Assembly (NCBI GenBank): GCA_035048495.1
Contig: CM068541.1
Coordinates: 6,269,929-6,333,928, forward strand
DNA length: 64,000 nucleotides
Direction: 5' to 3'
Origin: Euptelea pleiosperma
Lineage: Eukaryota > Streptophyta > Magnoliopsida > Ranunculales > Eupteleaceae
Shown here: piece by piece, positions 34,421 to 49,400 of the stretch
Position numbering within the stretch: position 1 is the stretch's first letter
How the letters are laid out: each line of letters starts with the position of its first letter
Made by a program: the position numbers and the translations under genes
Notes under the pieces: model-generated
What the model was told of the DNA's origin: nothing
The model's database searches: none
Seen by the model: the letters and a program-made list of their open reading frames with translations, nothing else

Positions 34421-37400
34421 ATGGGGCGCTATCGCGGTGTTCCCAATTGTGCAGACGAGGATCCGAGCCAAAGGTTCGTAATTTTCCCTCTTTGATCGTT
34501 CTGCTTTTTTAGTTCTTCATTTGATGCGAGTTTGAGCTGGTTTTGATTGAGTTTTGGTTGAAATTCACTGTTGTCATTACTATTATTATTTTTTGCTTAA
34601 TTATAATGAAGCAAGTTTTAGCTTTGCATGTTGAAGATTTCGAGAGTTTTTGAAGAAATTTTATTTGTAGTGTTGTTTGTGCTGTTCTTGGAGTGCGTTT
34701 GGAAACTGATATACTGTGGATAGTTTTGTTCAGATGGCTCGAATGCATAGCAAGGTCATGAATTCAGATTCATGTCCTGTTTTCTTGGAGCTTTGATTTG
34801 TTCCAATTAGTTCTTCTTTGTACATGCATTTGTAATATATATATAGGGTCAGGATCGGGGGACAACAATTTCCTACAACATTTTGACAACAAAAATTGGC
34901 GCATGCCAATGTATAAATTAGAAGTTTTGGAATGGGGTGATTTTTGGCGAGGATGGTCTCTATGGTGAGGAGATCATTTTCACAAAAATTCAAATCATTC
35001 TGATATTTGTAGATCGGTATACAAGTTGAAGAAATATGGACCGTTTATTTTTATCATTAATTTGAAAACCACATTTGATGGGGTTAGAAATTTCAGAATG
35101 TGCTGATTTTTGCAGGGGTGATATATATGATGATGAGATCATCCTCATAAAAAATCAGCTATTGATTCATCTTCCATGTGGGTACACCAAAATTGTTGTC
35201 AAAAATATATATGTCGTTGCACATGTATGGAAGGCTTGATTTTCAGGTTGGAGTCTTTGCATCTCAAATGTGCTCCAAAAACGTCTTTTGAATAGATGCC
35301 GTAATAACAAATAAAACTTACCTGCACATATTTTCCATTTTCGCAGCTCCTCTGCATTCCTTGTGATGCTTTCTGGTGAACTGGCGTCAACACCCATCAC
35401 TGTCTACCATTGGCCCTGCCCTTAGGGATATGATCATGCAAGACTTCTAGTGGCCATGGTTATGGTTGTTATTGTTGAGTTTCTCAACACCACACAACAT
35501 ACTCGCGAGATCTGCTATCTCTCACCTCTTTTTCTAGTGGCAATACCTTCTCTGGCTTATGTGGCCGCACCATAGAATCTCATCTCCATTACCTCCAGCA
35601 GCATTGGAATAGCACACAAAGCAAACCAACCAACTGCTTATGGTGGTCCTATATTCATCTGACAATATCACATGGCAGAGCACACAAATCATCTTTTCAC
35701 TAAGCTGCACAAAATGGTCTCCAGCTGTCAGCTGAAGCATCGAGATAGGACATACAAATTGAATATATTTAATTTCTTCTTGTCTTCTCATGTAGTTTTG
35801 TTCTTTTGAGAAATTGAATGAGATAATGGTGTATGAGTGAGACACCACTAGATCCCATCTCTACACTCAGAAAGAGATACTTCTTTTGTTAGAATTGTAG
35901 ATCTATATCTCAAAATAATTCTAGGCAACCCCCACTGTGTCTGACTGAAATGTTTGATTGGGGTAGGGGAAAGGGGGGTTAAGCGTTTTATAGCCCATGT
36001 TCATTTCAGGGTTTAGTTGGATTTAATTCTTAGATGTTTATAATAATTAGAGAGAATGAGCTGCATGTTATTTGTCAAGATATCTTTCTAGCTGTTATGG
36101 TTTTCTGAAGATGAGGGTGTTTCTTGATTAGGCTATTGTGCATGATTGTCATTTTCTATATGGGTCTGATTCAAAGTTGGAGGCTTGGAGCTATGGTGGA
36201 AAAGGTGAGGCACCTAGCACACCTAGAGTTGCACTGTCATTTTTTCAATAATTTTCTTCTTATGTATTGATGATTCATATGGCTGTTATGCATGTATTAT
36301 TGTAATATTTTTATCTGTTCCCAATTCCCCTCATCTCTCTAGTGGTTGGTCCAATGGGGAAGAGAGGTTGGACCATCCTCCTCTTTCTCCTATTGGACTC
36401 CCTACCTCCACCATCTCTCCTCATATGAACTCTCTCTCTCTTACCGTCCCACCTTTTCTCTCCATTTGACCCCCCATCCTCACCATCCCACCTCTCTGTC
36501 TCTAATTGGACACCAAATTCTCTTCTCTGTAAAAAGAGAAGAAGATAGTGAGAAACATACACAGAAGAGAAAAAAGAAGAAGAAAAACTCGTAGATATAA
36601 TAGATAGAAGAGTAGAGAGAAAAAAATAGAGGTAGCAAGTACTGTGACCACTATGCAAGGCGAGAGGGTCGCAGGACACTACATGAAGCACTACCTAATT
36701 GGGTTCAGAAGTTGGTTTACAAAGAGCTAATCGAAGTCTGATACAGAGAAAGTGTGCTCTCATTCATAGAGCTTCATGCTCTCTTTATTTAGCCAACTAA
36801 CATCTAACGGTCAGGTTTTGGTAATCGTGGCAAACTAGTGTTTTACACTTCTCTATTGAGGGTTCCTCTGGCTACTAATGGATCCACCTATTGACTGAGT
36901 CGGAAGCAGGATTTGCTGTTTGCTTAACCTGCAATAATATTAAATCAATATAACATGATAGTTACTGGGCATCCGGTAAAAGAGGTTAAGTACCTCATCT
37001 CTGCCGTGTAGTGCAAACATGTAGGGATATTGGATCGAGTCCAGGCTTGGTTCAATCCTGGGGACAGAGCTGCCATAATCCCTTGCACAGGTGGGAGGCT
37101 TTGACTATCTTAAAGAAGCATCTATAGGCCTCCAAGGTTTGATTTCAGCCATTTAATTGTGCGAAACACTTGTCGATTCAACATGCATACAATCTTGTTC
37201 ATTCATCTTCATGACTATAAAGCTTTATAAGCATGTTTTTTCTTTGAATCCATATATCTTTGACTTGTTTATAGAAGTTTTCTTTGGCATTGCGAATAGA
37301 AGAATTAATTCAACCCACGGAATTGGCTTGAATAGGCTATTTGAATATATATGTGTGATTTAGGCTATTCGAATGAATTCAAGGACATACTCGAAGAAAT

Positions 37401-40400
37401 TCTGACTGTTGTTCGGAATGGTTTATTGATTTCGAACAAGTATAATGGTTGAACCTAATAAGAATCTGTGTTTCAATTCCTGTATCTTTGGCGTGTCCTT
37501 CAAATTTTTATTGTTTGTGCATGGTTCTTTTTGGCTTCATTGTGTATTGAGTTGATTGGTGGAATCAAAGAAATAGCATTTACATCTTATTTGGTATTAT
37601 TCGCTTGTAATTTATTTTTGTTTGGTCGCATTTGAAATTCACCATGGTGTCTGTGTTGTAGATCAAAGAGAAGAAGGGCTGCTTCAAGTGGAGAGAATTT
37701 AGAGTCTGTAGTAGCAGGTATGTCCTTTTGAACACATATCTGAATGGTGAAACCCATGTCAATGTGACTTCATGGTTGCACGATGTTTTTGTTGATGAGA
37801 ACACTATAGGAGGATAATAGTGAAGTTTTTAGCGTGGGACCCTGCACCATGTGTAACCAGCAAATGACAATCAGAAAGAATGTGGTGGGTTCTCCATGAA
37901 AAAAGTTAGTAGATTGATGACCATGATCATCCAATGGAGTCGATTCTTGGCCTAAGATTTTTTGACAAGTAGATTTCCTAGATGGCAAACCCTAACACCA
38001 TGTAGTGGGTCTGACCTTCTTCATGTATTGCGTTGCCATCAGTACACCTTATGGTCTATTCAATGGGTACCTTAGTTATTCCTTTAACTCATGGATCTTA
38101 AGACATATTTTAGGTAGAATTGCTAGTACCAGTAGGGTAGGTACCCCAATGATTGTGTACCATCATCATAAGCCTTTTCCCAACGATATGGGGTCAGTTG
38201 CACGAATCCTGTCTAAAGCCATCTCTTTTGTTAAGGCAAGCTTCTTGAAACTCCTCTCGAAACCTCACTCCATGTCCGTTTTGGCCTTCTCCTCGCCCTT
38301 TGAGGCCCTTCAACTTGCACTAGTGTTGATGGTCTTTGTTGTACACGACCAAACCATCTTAATCGACTTTCCTCCATTTTGTCACTTATTGGGGCTATCA
38401 TTTCTAATTGTCTTACCACACATTCATCACCACATTCTCATCAACTCTACTCATTTTATGAAGATGTTTCTTGATTGCCCAACATTTTGCTCCAGAGAGC
38501 GTTGCCGGTCTTATTGTTATCTTATAGAGTTTTCCTTTTAATCTAATTGGCACAAGTCAATCACATAGCACGCCGGAAGCACATATCCCATTTAGTCACT
38601 CCACTCTAAATTCTATGGGCAACATCCTTCTCAATTTCACATTCCTTATGAAAAATATAACTAAGGTAACCAAATTAGTCACTTCGAGGTATCTCTTGGT
38701 TGTCAATTTTAATTGGTGGATCATCTCCATGTGCATTCTTACTATGCATTTCATATACTTTGTCTTAGTTCGATTTATTTTAAAACCGTTAGATTCCAAA
38801 GCGCATTTCGAGAGTTCTAGTTTTGCATTTACCTTATCTCTAGTCTTGTCAACTAATACTATGTCATCTGTAAATAACAAACACCAGGGGACATCATTTT
38901 GGATATGAGCAGTTACTTCATCTATAACTAAAGCAACTAGGTATGGACTTAGGGTTGATCCTCGGTGTTATCCCACTGTGATTGGAAACTCACTTTTTTT
39001 TTTGATCGGTAAGAAAATATATATATTAAAAGGAGGGTTGAGGGAGCCCAAAAAGCTGTACACAACACAAGAGAGGAAACAAAACAGAGAAAAAGAAACC
39101 CCCTTCACAACGATCCTAGGGAAGCAAGAGGGACAAAATTAAGAAACCAAAAGATCCCACTGGCATATGAAGTCGTCAAATCTGAACCTCTTAAGATCTG
39201 TAATGGCTGATCCCCAGTAGTACATAGTGGCTTTGATATTCATGACGATCTCTTCAATGCTTGCTTTTTTGTCTTCGAAGATTCGGCGATTTCTTTCCTT
39301 CCAAATTTCCCAAATGATTGCGAAAGGGGCAATTCTCCACAAGGTAGGACCACTAGCTGAAAAAGCTTTAGTAGACCATCCATTAAGAGTGTCAAACACC
39401 GAATACGGAAAAACCCAGCAGACCCCAAAAAGCTGAAGAAAGCTCTCCCAAATCTCTCTAGCCACACAGCAATGGATGAGCATGTGGTTAGTAGTCTCCT
39501 CGTCATGGCAGCACAGACTGCATCTACTAGGGGTCTAGAAGCCCCGTTTTCTAAGATTCTCCACAGATAGGATCTTGTCAAGCATGGCACACCAAGAAAA
39601 GAAAATAACTTTGGAGGGGATTAGAGTGCTCCAAAGACGCGTGGCTGGAAAGCTCATTGGACCGGCCCCTCTAAGCATTGAGAAGAGAGATTTGACCGAA
39701 AAATCTCCCTTTGAGATCGTGGTTCCACCACCTCAAATCATTAGCCCCGTCATCAAGATGAGACCCTTCCAATCTATTTATAAGAGTCGCCACGGTTTCC
39801 ACTTCCTAATCATTGATACCCCTCCTGAGTCCTAAATTCCAAGAAAGAAGACCATTGTCCCTGGAAGCCATATCTCTGACCGTAGGACCTTTACGACTGG
39901 AGAGGGCGTAGATAGAAGGGAAAGACTCTGCTAATGATCGGACCCCACACCATGTGTCTTTCCAAAATCTCACTTGAGAGCCATTACCCACTTTGAAGCT
40001 ACTCCCATTTCTGATGTCATTCCTCATCTTCGATATACCCTTCCATACCCCCACACCGTACGGTTGGGTAGTCATCGTGCTATCCCAACCATTGTTCTCC
40101 GTGCCTTGTTTGGCTGCAATAACTCTTCTCCACAAACTATCCCTCTCATTCCCAAAACGCCAAAGCCACTTTCCGAGCAAAGCTTTGTTCATGAGCCTAA
40201 TTTGACGAACCCCCAGACCGCCCTCCTCTTTGAGTTTGCATATCCTATCCCAATTCACGAGATGAAATTTGTGCTTATCTTCTCTGTCGTCCCAAAGGAA
40301 GTTTCTAAAAAGGCTTTCAATCTTCTTAGCTGTCCCTGTGGGAATAGAAAACATCGACAAGAAGTATATAGACAAGTTAGACAATGTGCTCTTAATCAGA

Positions 40401-43400
40401 GTAAGTCTACCCCCTTTAGATAACAGCCTCTTCTTCCACGATGCCAACCTATTCTGGATCCGCTCTAGAACCGATCCCAGATCTCGATCGATCTACTTTT
40501 AGCTCCGAGAGGAAGACCGAGATACTTCGTTGGGAGCTTCCCCTTCTTGCAGGCTAGAGAAGCAGCTATCTCATCCAGACCCTCTACTCCGCCCACAGCA
40601 AAAACTTCACTTTTGGCGAGGTTAATCCGAAGCCCCGACACCACTTCGAAGCAATGCAAGACCCCACGTAAGGCTTGGGCTTGACTCAAGTTTGCTTCAA
40701 GGAAGAAAATGGTGTCGTCTGCAAACTGCAGGTGGGAAATGACTGGACTCTCATCCCTGGTTTTAAAGCCAGTGATATAGCCTCCATCGACCGCTTTCGT
40801 GGCCATCTGGCTCAGTCCTTCCACCACAATGAGAAACTCACTTGTCTCATCACCAATTGTCTTAACACTAGTTATTGCTCCCTCATACATATCTTTAATG
40901 ATGTCAATATTTCCATTTGTGGCTCCTTTCTTTCTCAATGCCTACCAAATTAGTTCTCTAGGGATTCTATCATATGCTCCATATTGAGATTCTTCCTCTT
41001 TTCTCTGAACTTCTCCATCATTTGTCTAAATAAGAAAATTGCCTCGATGGTTGACCTTCTTGGCATAAATCTAAATTGGTTTTCAGTTATCCTTGTCTCT
41101 TGTCTAATCTTTTTATCACTCTTTTCCATAGTTTCATGGTGTGGCTCATAAGTTTGATGCCACGGTTTTGTTGTTGTATATAGGCACTACAATACTTCTT
41201 TTCCATTCGTTTGATATTTTTTTGTCTTCAAAATCTTGTTAAATAACTTAGTATGCTAGGACAATCCAATTCCTCTCATGCATTTCCGCACCTTTATTGG
41301 GATACCATTTAGTCCTAAGCCCCTACTTGTCTTCCTCTTAATTAAAGTTGTTTTTACCAATGATATCCTAATTCTACGAAGGTATGTATGTTCTATATTC
41401 TCCAGTATTTCCATCTAGTCCTTTGTCCATTATGTTATCCTCATTTAATAATTTATGAAAATAAATTTTCCACATTTCCTTAATTTCTTTATCTTTCACT
41501 AAGACTCTTTGGTCGTCACCCTTAATGCATCTAACATGATCTATATCTCTAGCATTTCTCTCTCTTGTTCGTGCAATCTTGTAGACATCTTTCTCACCCT
41601 CACTTGTCCTTAATTTATTATATAGACTATCATATGCTTTATGTTTGGCCTCACTTACGACTTTCTTTGGTTCCTTTTAAACATTTTTATATCTTTCCAA
41701 GTTCTCATTGTTTCTACCAGTTGGCAGATCTTGTAATAAGTCCTCTTTTCACTAATGGCCTTCTGAACTTCATCATTCCACCACAAGTTTCTTTGTGTGT
41801 ATGAATTTTCCTTTTTTAATTCCCCAATGATCTTTTTTGCTTCTCTTTTAATACATTTAGCCATTACATCCCACATCACCATAGTCTTTACTTCTACATT
41901 CCACATTTCTTCCTTTATCAATTTATTTATAGAAAGCGCCAATTTTTCCCATCTTAAATTCTACTACCTTATTCTTGGGCATCTTTTTTTTTTTTTTTTC
42001 ATTTCTTGATGCAAACATCTAAAAGCACTAGCCTTTGTTCTACTTTTAAACGTAATTAAATGTTCATCTCTCCTTTTAAAATATGTGTTTGCTATTGCAA
42101 GATCATATGCCATTACAAATTCAAGGATTACACTTCCCATTTCATTTATTTCTCCAAATCCATATCCATAGTACATTCTTTCATATTCTCTACTTTCCTT
42201 CCCTACACATGCTAAGTCCCCTCCTATATATGTCCTCCCTCCATAGTCCATACCTTGTATCAATCCATCAATGTCTTCCCAAAATTGTATCTTGATGCTT
42301 TCACTTAATCCAACTTGAGGTGCATAAGCACTAATTATGTTAATAATCTCTTCACCTATCATTAATTTTATTGACAACAACCTGTCACCTATTCTCGTTA
42401 CTACTACAACTTTATCGTTCATATCTCATATTTTTATCTACAATTATTACTTCCCCATTTCTATTTTTATTTTTTTCCTGTGTACCAAACTTTGTAACTA
42501 CCTATTTTCTTAGCTTTTGTCCCTTCCCACTTTGTATCTTGCAATCAGGCTATGTTAACCCTCCTTTTTATTGTGTCTACTAACTCTAAGCTCTTACTTT
42601 AACAAGTCCCAACATTCCAAGTGGCAAGATGAATCCTATTTTCCTGGACTAACTTTTTTACCCGCACTCATCCAGTATGGTTCAGGAACCCTTGCCTATT
42701 TTTCACCACAACCGGTCCAGGTGCCGTTGTGCGTCGTCATTGCTAGAGTACGCCCTAGCCAACCCTTGCCCACTTCCCACTGCGAACGAGTGTTGCTGTA
42801 GGGTGTCACTTCTAGGGAACGCCTCAGCACGAGGAGGTAAAGGTAATAATGGATCAGGATTCATGGTGTGGTAAAAGTTTTACACCGGCTACCAACCTGA
42901 TGTAACCCTCCTCCTTCATCCGGGCTTGGGACTGGTGATGCAGTGTAAAGCACTACGCTGACCAGTTTACCCAATGATTGTGCACTGTATGAAAATTGGC
43001 AAAGTATATCTGACTATTTATGGGCTTTTATCCCTTATCATATAATTTTACATGGTATTATAGGCATCAATTGGATATTTTGTTTTCTTAGTCAATCCTA
43101 TCCTTTAGTAACTCCATTTTTTATTGAGACAGGTCAAGGAACAAATGAAGGGAAAAGGGCCTTATCCCACTGCAATTATTGCAATACAGACATTTCTGGA
43201 AAGATTAGTATGAAGTGTGTGAAATGTCCTAATTTTGACCTGTGTGTGGAGTGCTTTTCTGTAGGAGCTGAGGTGACACCTCACAAGAGCAATCACCCTT
43301 ACAGGGTTATGGTTAGTGACACCACTCATTGAAAACTTTTCTCCTAATATCTTGCTGACTTCTAGAGTTATTTCAGGATCTTGCGCAGATGTTAGTACGC

Positions 43401-46400
43401 TGGCATCTCTCCACCATGTTGCTTTACAGTTTCTAAAATAACTGGTGCCTATCTGTCCGCAATAAATTATTTAGGCTGTTTTCTAGTGTTTATAAGAACT
43501 TCTGTAAATTAATCTGCCTATGTGCGTGCAACAAATTATTCAGGCTGTTTTCTAGTGTTCATGAGAACTTGTGTAAATTAATTCTCTTGGTTCACCAATA
43601 AATTTCCATCCAACTGTGCTTAGTGAATGATGTTTATTATAAGAATCCTGAATAGAATAAATTGGTTGGGTGGAGTTGCTCCAGTCTTGAAGATTTTAAA
43701 TTCAAATTACTTTTATTTTATTTTCATTTGCTGTGAACATGCCCCATATTCCATTTCCATGGGATTAGTACAATTTTCACATTTTAACAATTTTGTTAAA
43801 TTGATTTCTGACTTTGTTCAACTTAAACAGGTTTTTTTTTGGTTTCGTTGTCTTTTATTGGACGTGAATTAGAAATGTGATGTTTTTGGTGATTATATGC
43901 TGATATTATTTTTATTTTCTTTTTTCATTCTTTCTTTCCATTGAAAAGGTATTGTTTGTATATCTTCTCTTGAACTGTCACAAAATAGGTCTGAAAATAT
44001 GAGTGTACAATATTTTCTTGTTTTTTTAATGTATTTATTCTCTACATATTTTGTTCATCAGGACAATTTGTCATTCCCACTTATTTGTCCAGATTGGAAT
44101 GCAGATGAAGAGATACTGCTTCTAGAGGTGTCTTTCTCTTAATCTAATATCAAATACTTGTTAATTTGCATATCGTTACACATGATGCTTGAAGGATTAA
44201 TGTGTGGAGAGGAGCTTATGCGTATTAAATTTATATGAATTCCAGGGAATTGAGATGTATGGATTAGGGAGCTGGGCAAAAGTTGCAGAACATGTTGGTA
44301 CAAAGAGCAAGTCTCAATGTATTGAGCACCATACAACTGCCTACATGAACTCCCCGTGCTGTCCTCTTCCGGTGTGACATTTATTCTGATCTATCTCATT
44401 TCTTTTGGCTTTGCACTTTTGACATTAGTAATTGGGGACACATGGTGTAGTCCCAGCACTACCATACTCTTAGTAGTATGTACCTCCCCTATTCAAGAGG
44501 GCAATATTCTTCTCAATCTTAACTTAAGTGTCCAAATTGTGGGTCCCATCTAGAAGATTTCCTAAACTGAAATTCAGCCCTATTAGATGATCTTAACTGT
44601 CGAACCAATTGTATTCTTTATCGAATGGTTAAAAGTTAAAAGTTATCGGATCAAGCTGATTTTCGATCAAATAGGTCTCCTTTATGGGGTCCACTGATCG
44701 AAAAGTTCAGGTTTGTAAGATTATGTATCATATATGTGATTCAGATAGGGACCATAGGGGTACAACCTGGACTACTTAATGTTTCTCTTTAGTAATTATG
44801 TTTTTGACGTATATTTTGTAGGACATGTCTCATGTTGTCGGAACGAATAGAAAGGAGCTTCTTGCTATGGCTAAAGGGCTTGGTGAGGGCAAGAAAGGTT
44901 GGTGATGGTGTTGGCACTTTCATTTGTTCAAGTTTTATTCTTGAATTTGTTGCTATTCTCAGATATGACTAATATGTATCCAGCACAATACTTTTTGATG
45001 TGTTTTAATTTTAATGATTTTGGAAATTGATTTTTAATATTCAAATAACTCACTTAGTAGTTGATTAGTATTAACCATATCGTGTTCTCTTCATACGGTT
45101 TGTCTATACTATACAACTAAAGTTGTGTGTCTTGAATGTGTGAATAGTCCCACATCGACTAGGAGGGAAAGGAATATAAGTTTCGGTTTTCCCCAGGGAT
45201 TTGATTGTGTATAATCACGCGCATGCGAGTAGGCGTTAACATGGCAATGTGCATGGGTGCATGTGTTCTTGAAGCACATTCTACGCTTGACACGTGTACA
45301 TTGCGATAAGAGTTGCATTGAGAGTCATGTAATCCTCTTTTGATCATCTGATTTGAGTGCATCATGATCGGCATTGAATCAGAACCATTGATGTAACAGG
45401 CTATTAGATGGTTGCCTTGGGGAAGACACTTGTTCTATGAGTTAGACCATATGTTGCATGGATTCTGCTAAACGGCCGAAGTACTTCTGCTGTGTCGGAC
45501 ATGTGTCAAGGTCCAATACGATACGGATTCTGGTATGACACTTCCAAATTATGTTTTATTTTTTCTTTCCTTCATCATCATCATCATCATAAGCCTTTTC
45601 CCAACGGTATGGGGTTGGCTGTAGGAATCATGTTCCTCCATTCAGTCCTATCTAAAGCCATCTCTTCCATTAAGGCAAGTTTCTTAAAATCTCCTCTTAG
45701 AACCTGACTTCACATCTGTTTGCCTCACCCTTTTAGGACCTTTGATTTGCACATTCCTCCTCACTAGTGTTTTCATTGGTCTTCGTTGTACACGATCACT
45801 TAGTGGGGCTACTACTATATTTTCACGAATGCGTTCTTCATCTCGATTATACTCATTTTATGAATATGTTGTATTTTAGTTGCCCAAGATTCTACTCCAT
45901 AAATCATCACCGGCCTTATTGCCATCTTATATTAGTCTGATTGGCACGTCAATCACATAGCACTCCGGAAGCACACCTCCATTTTAGCCGCCCCACTCTA
46001 ATTCTATGGACAACATCTTTCTCAATCTCTCATTCCTTATAAATAATAGAACCAAGGTAACGAAATTGGTCACTTAGCGGTATCTCCTAGTTGTCAATTT
46101 TGATTGGCGCCGGGTCATTTCTATGTGCATCCTTGCTAAAATTGCATTCCATATACTCTATCTTGGTTCAACTAATTTTAAATACCTTTAGATTCAAAAG
46201 TATTCCTCCAGAGTTCTAGTTTTGCACTTACTTTATACTTATTCTCGTCAACTAATACTATGTCATCTGCAAATAACATACATTAGGGGATCTCATCTTG
46301 GATATAAGTAGTTACTTCATCTATAACTAAAGCAAATATGTATGGACTTAGCGCCGATCCTTAGTGTAATCCCACTTTTATCTTTTACAATTGAAATTTT

Positions 46401-49400
46401 ATATGCAATAAGTATATCATTACATGTGTATTCTCTTGTTTATATGTATATAATACAAATTATAAGATAATTTGATCAAATTATCCTCATTATTATATAT
46501 AAAAAATTTGCTTTAGCTTCACATTATTAAAGTATAGCATTGAGTTCACGAATCCTATTTTCAAAGTTCGTTGAGTCGGATACTCCACACCCGTGTCGGA
46601 CTCTGACACCAGTCCCGAATCAAAGCAACATAGTATGGACCTGAATGATGAGCTTTGACCACTTGATTAGTGGTGCAGTCAAGGAGTTTGGAAGACTCCA
46701 GATGGGCCTTAGGTCGTTTGAACTAATAAATGAGCTCTTTTAGCCATAACTGAGGTTGAGCTAGCAACCATTTTTACATCTTCATATGGAACTAGTGTAT
46801 GGAGAGGGATTATTAATATCTATGGAGATTTTTACAAGGTTGTGAACCTAAGGTTGAGTTCATGTGCAAAAGTCAGATTTGAGGATGATACATGGTGCAG
46901 AGTGTTAGCAGAGGATGTGTTCCCACACACGTGCTGTGTTGGCCTGACGACCCATTGGGGTAAATGGTTATTTAACACGGTATCAGAGCCTTAAGGCCTG
47001 GGGGGTCGGTTCAAGTCCCTAGCGGAGTGTATTCCCGTTGAGGGGGCATGTTAGTGGAAGGTGTGTTCCCGAGCATATGTTGTGTTAGCCCGACAACCCG
47101 TTGGTATACATAGTTGTCTCTCCTTTCCCCAACAAGTCAATCTTTTGGGGTAAATGGTTATTTAACACAGAGATAACTCACTCAAGTCGGAATATGCCAC
47201 CTTATAAGCCTCAGCAGCCTGTAAAGACGCTACTGTTGCAAGTAGCTTTGAAAGGGTTGGAGGTTGGGTGGTTTGGAGTCCCACGTTCAGAAGCCATCTT
47301 AAAGATTGAGAACTTGATAGCTTAAGCAGTCTGCTAGCTCAGCTTGAAGAGGTTCCATTTTATGAAAATTCAGAGGATAAACGCATTTGGAAGTGGGAAC
47401 CAAAAGAAAAGGTTCTAACTTTTGTTCTTGCCCTCATTATTTGCTATGTTGTTATTCCTTTTTCTTGTCCTTTCCCTTGTGAATTCAGGAGGTATCAGAA
47501 CTCATGATTTTCCAGATTTCTATTGAGTAATCAAGGCCCCTCGAGGGTTATTTTCTTCCTATGGATTGCTGTCCATGACAGTATCCTCACAATAAATGAT
47601 CTCATAAGGCATGGTATGATTATGCCTAATATGTATGCTCTTTGCAAAAAGGATGCTGAAACAGTGGATCATCTTCTTCTGCATTTTGCCTTCTCCGTGC
47701 AAGTGCGGCAAAATGTCCTAAGGGCCTTTCAGATTAACTGGGTTATGCCTAGAAGCCTTAAAGATCTAATACACAGATGGATCTGTCCTAGTTTCAGGTT
47801 AAAATCCATATTCTTTGGAAACTACTCCTGTATACTCTTTCTTGCAGTCTAATGAAGAAAAGGAATTGTCATATATTCAATGAAAAATCTGAATCTGTTG
47901 GACTAGTGATAAGCAGGGTTGAAGTTAAGCTTTTTTGGTGGAGCGCTATTTTGAAAAAATTCAAAGGAAGCACTTACTCTTTTTGTTCTTCTTGACACTC
48001 ATTTGTGTAACTGGTTATTCCTTCGAGCTGCTATCACCTTTTCGGAATAGGTTTTTTCACTTCTATTCCCTTCTTGTATAGTTTTTGAGGTTCTGCCATT
48101 TTAATACAATCACAGTAACATATAAAAAAAAAAAAAAAAACTGTAGAACCATGTGCATCTAGCCCAATAAAGCCCAGTCCATTTGGGCTCTGTCATAGCC
48201 CACACAAAAGCTTAGAAATACAGTGAAATTAAATTTTGAGTTAATGTAGCTTTGGCCATTAAAAAAAAAGAGGTTATGTGCTTGATCTCCGTCGTATTAG
48301 TGCAAATAGGTAGAGAAACTTGGAGTGAGTCCAGGCTGGTTGAATCCTGGGTGTAGAGTAACCAAATCCCTTGCACATTTGGGGAGCTTCGACAATCTTC
48401 AAGAAGCAATGATGTGTCTCCAAGTCCAAGCTTCGATTTAATTTTAATTGGAATCAAATTGAATTAAGTTAATACATCTATTTATTTGTGCAAGGAAATT
48501 CAGTAATTTCTAACATATTCTTTGTAAGAGCATTATTCCGGTATGCTAATAATTAATTATGCTTTGAAGATATACGCTTTAGCAAAAGATAATGGCTCCT
48601 GATAGAAATAAAGGCAGAACAGGATTGGTGTTGCCAATACCAAATAGTTGGGATAAGGCACCATTAGTGTTGGTGATGGGGACAACTAGTAGTTTGTTAC
48701 GCTTCAAACATATTACTTTCAAGTTGTTGTATATATAGAAAGGATGGTAGCAAAGTGGTAAGTTAAAAAATAGAAAAAAATCATTAAAATAAAGGGTGAT
48801 ATTTTTGAGGTGTCAGGATGTGTTGACACTCATTTCCGTATTGATACATGTCCGGCATGGAAAAAAACACTAAGAGTGCCATGTTCTTGTTATATAGGCT
48901 GATTGACATGGTTCTGCTGCCCTTGGCTAATTTTTTTTGTTATTGTCTAAAATCATCCACGAGCTCCTCTCTTTTCTGGGGTACTTCTAAGAAAAATAAT
49001 ATATCTCACTAAAGAAGGGTTGCCAGTTTTACATGCTGTTGATTTCCACAGGATTACTTATGTTTGGGGAGTTTACGCTGAAGGAAGAGTCTCCATTCTC
49101 TCCTTCAAGAGTCAAGTATGGCTACTGCTTCCTTTTTGCATCCATACGTTTAAGTTTCTTTATTATATCTCTTGTGCTGATTTTTTTGGATGTGCTTGGT
49201 CAGGACTGAAGAAGCTGCAGTAGGTCGATCACCGTGTCGCTTAACTGCAGGTATGGCAACTGTTATGTGCCTGGGTTAAGTAATTAGATCCTCTTCCCCT
49301 TGACAGGCCGGTCTTTCGAGGTGGAATGGCCGAGGTACTTATCATTTGCTATTAGAGCGGGCACCACGTCCGGGGTTCGAGTTGCGGGGGGTGTGTTTTC

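Noticed and set aside
36346..36691. Overlapping open frames near 36.5 kb
   Set aside because: Purine- and pyrimidine-rich low-complexity DNA in ADA2 intron 1; no recognisable protein.
40465..40938. A single reverse transcriptase ORF
   Set aside because: It is a fusion of RTE and L1 sequence created by the nested insertion at the 40833-40843 duplication.
41964..42422. A host endonuclease/exonuclease gene
   Set aside because: The motifs and context show it is the endonuclease domain of the RTE LINE, with stops downstream.
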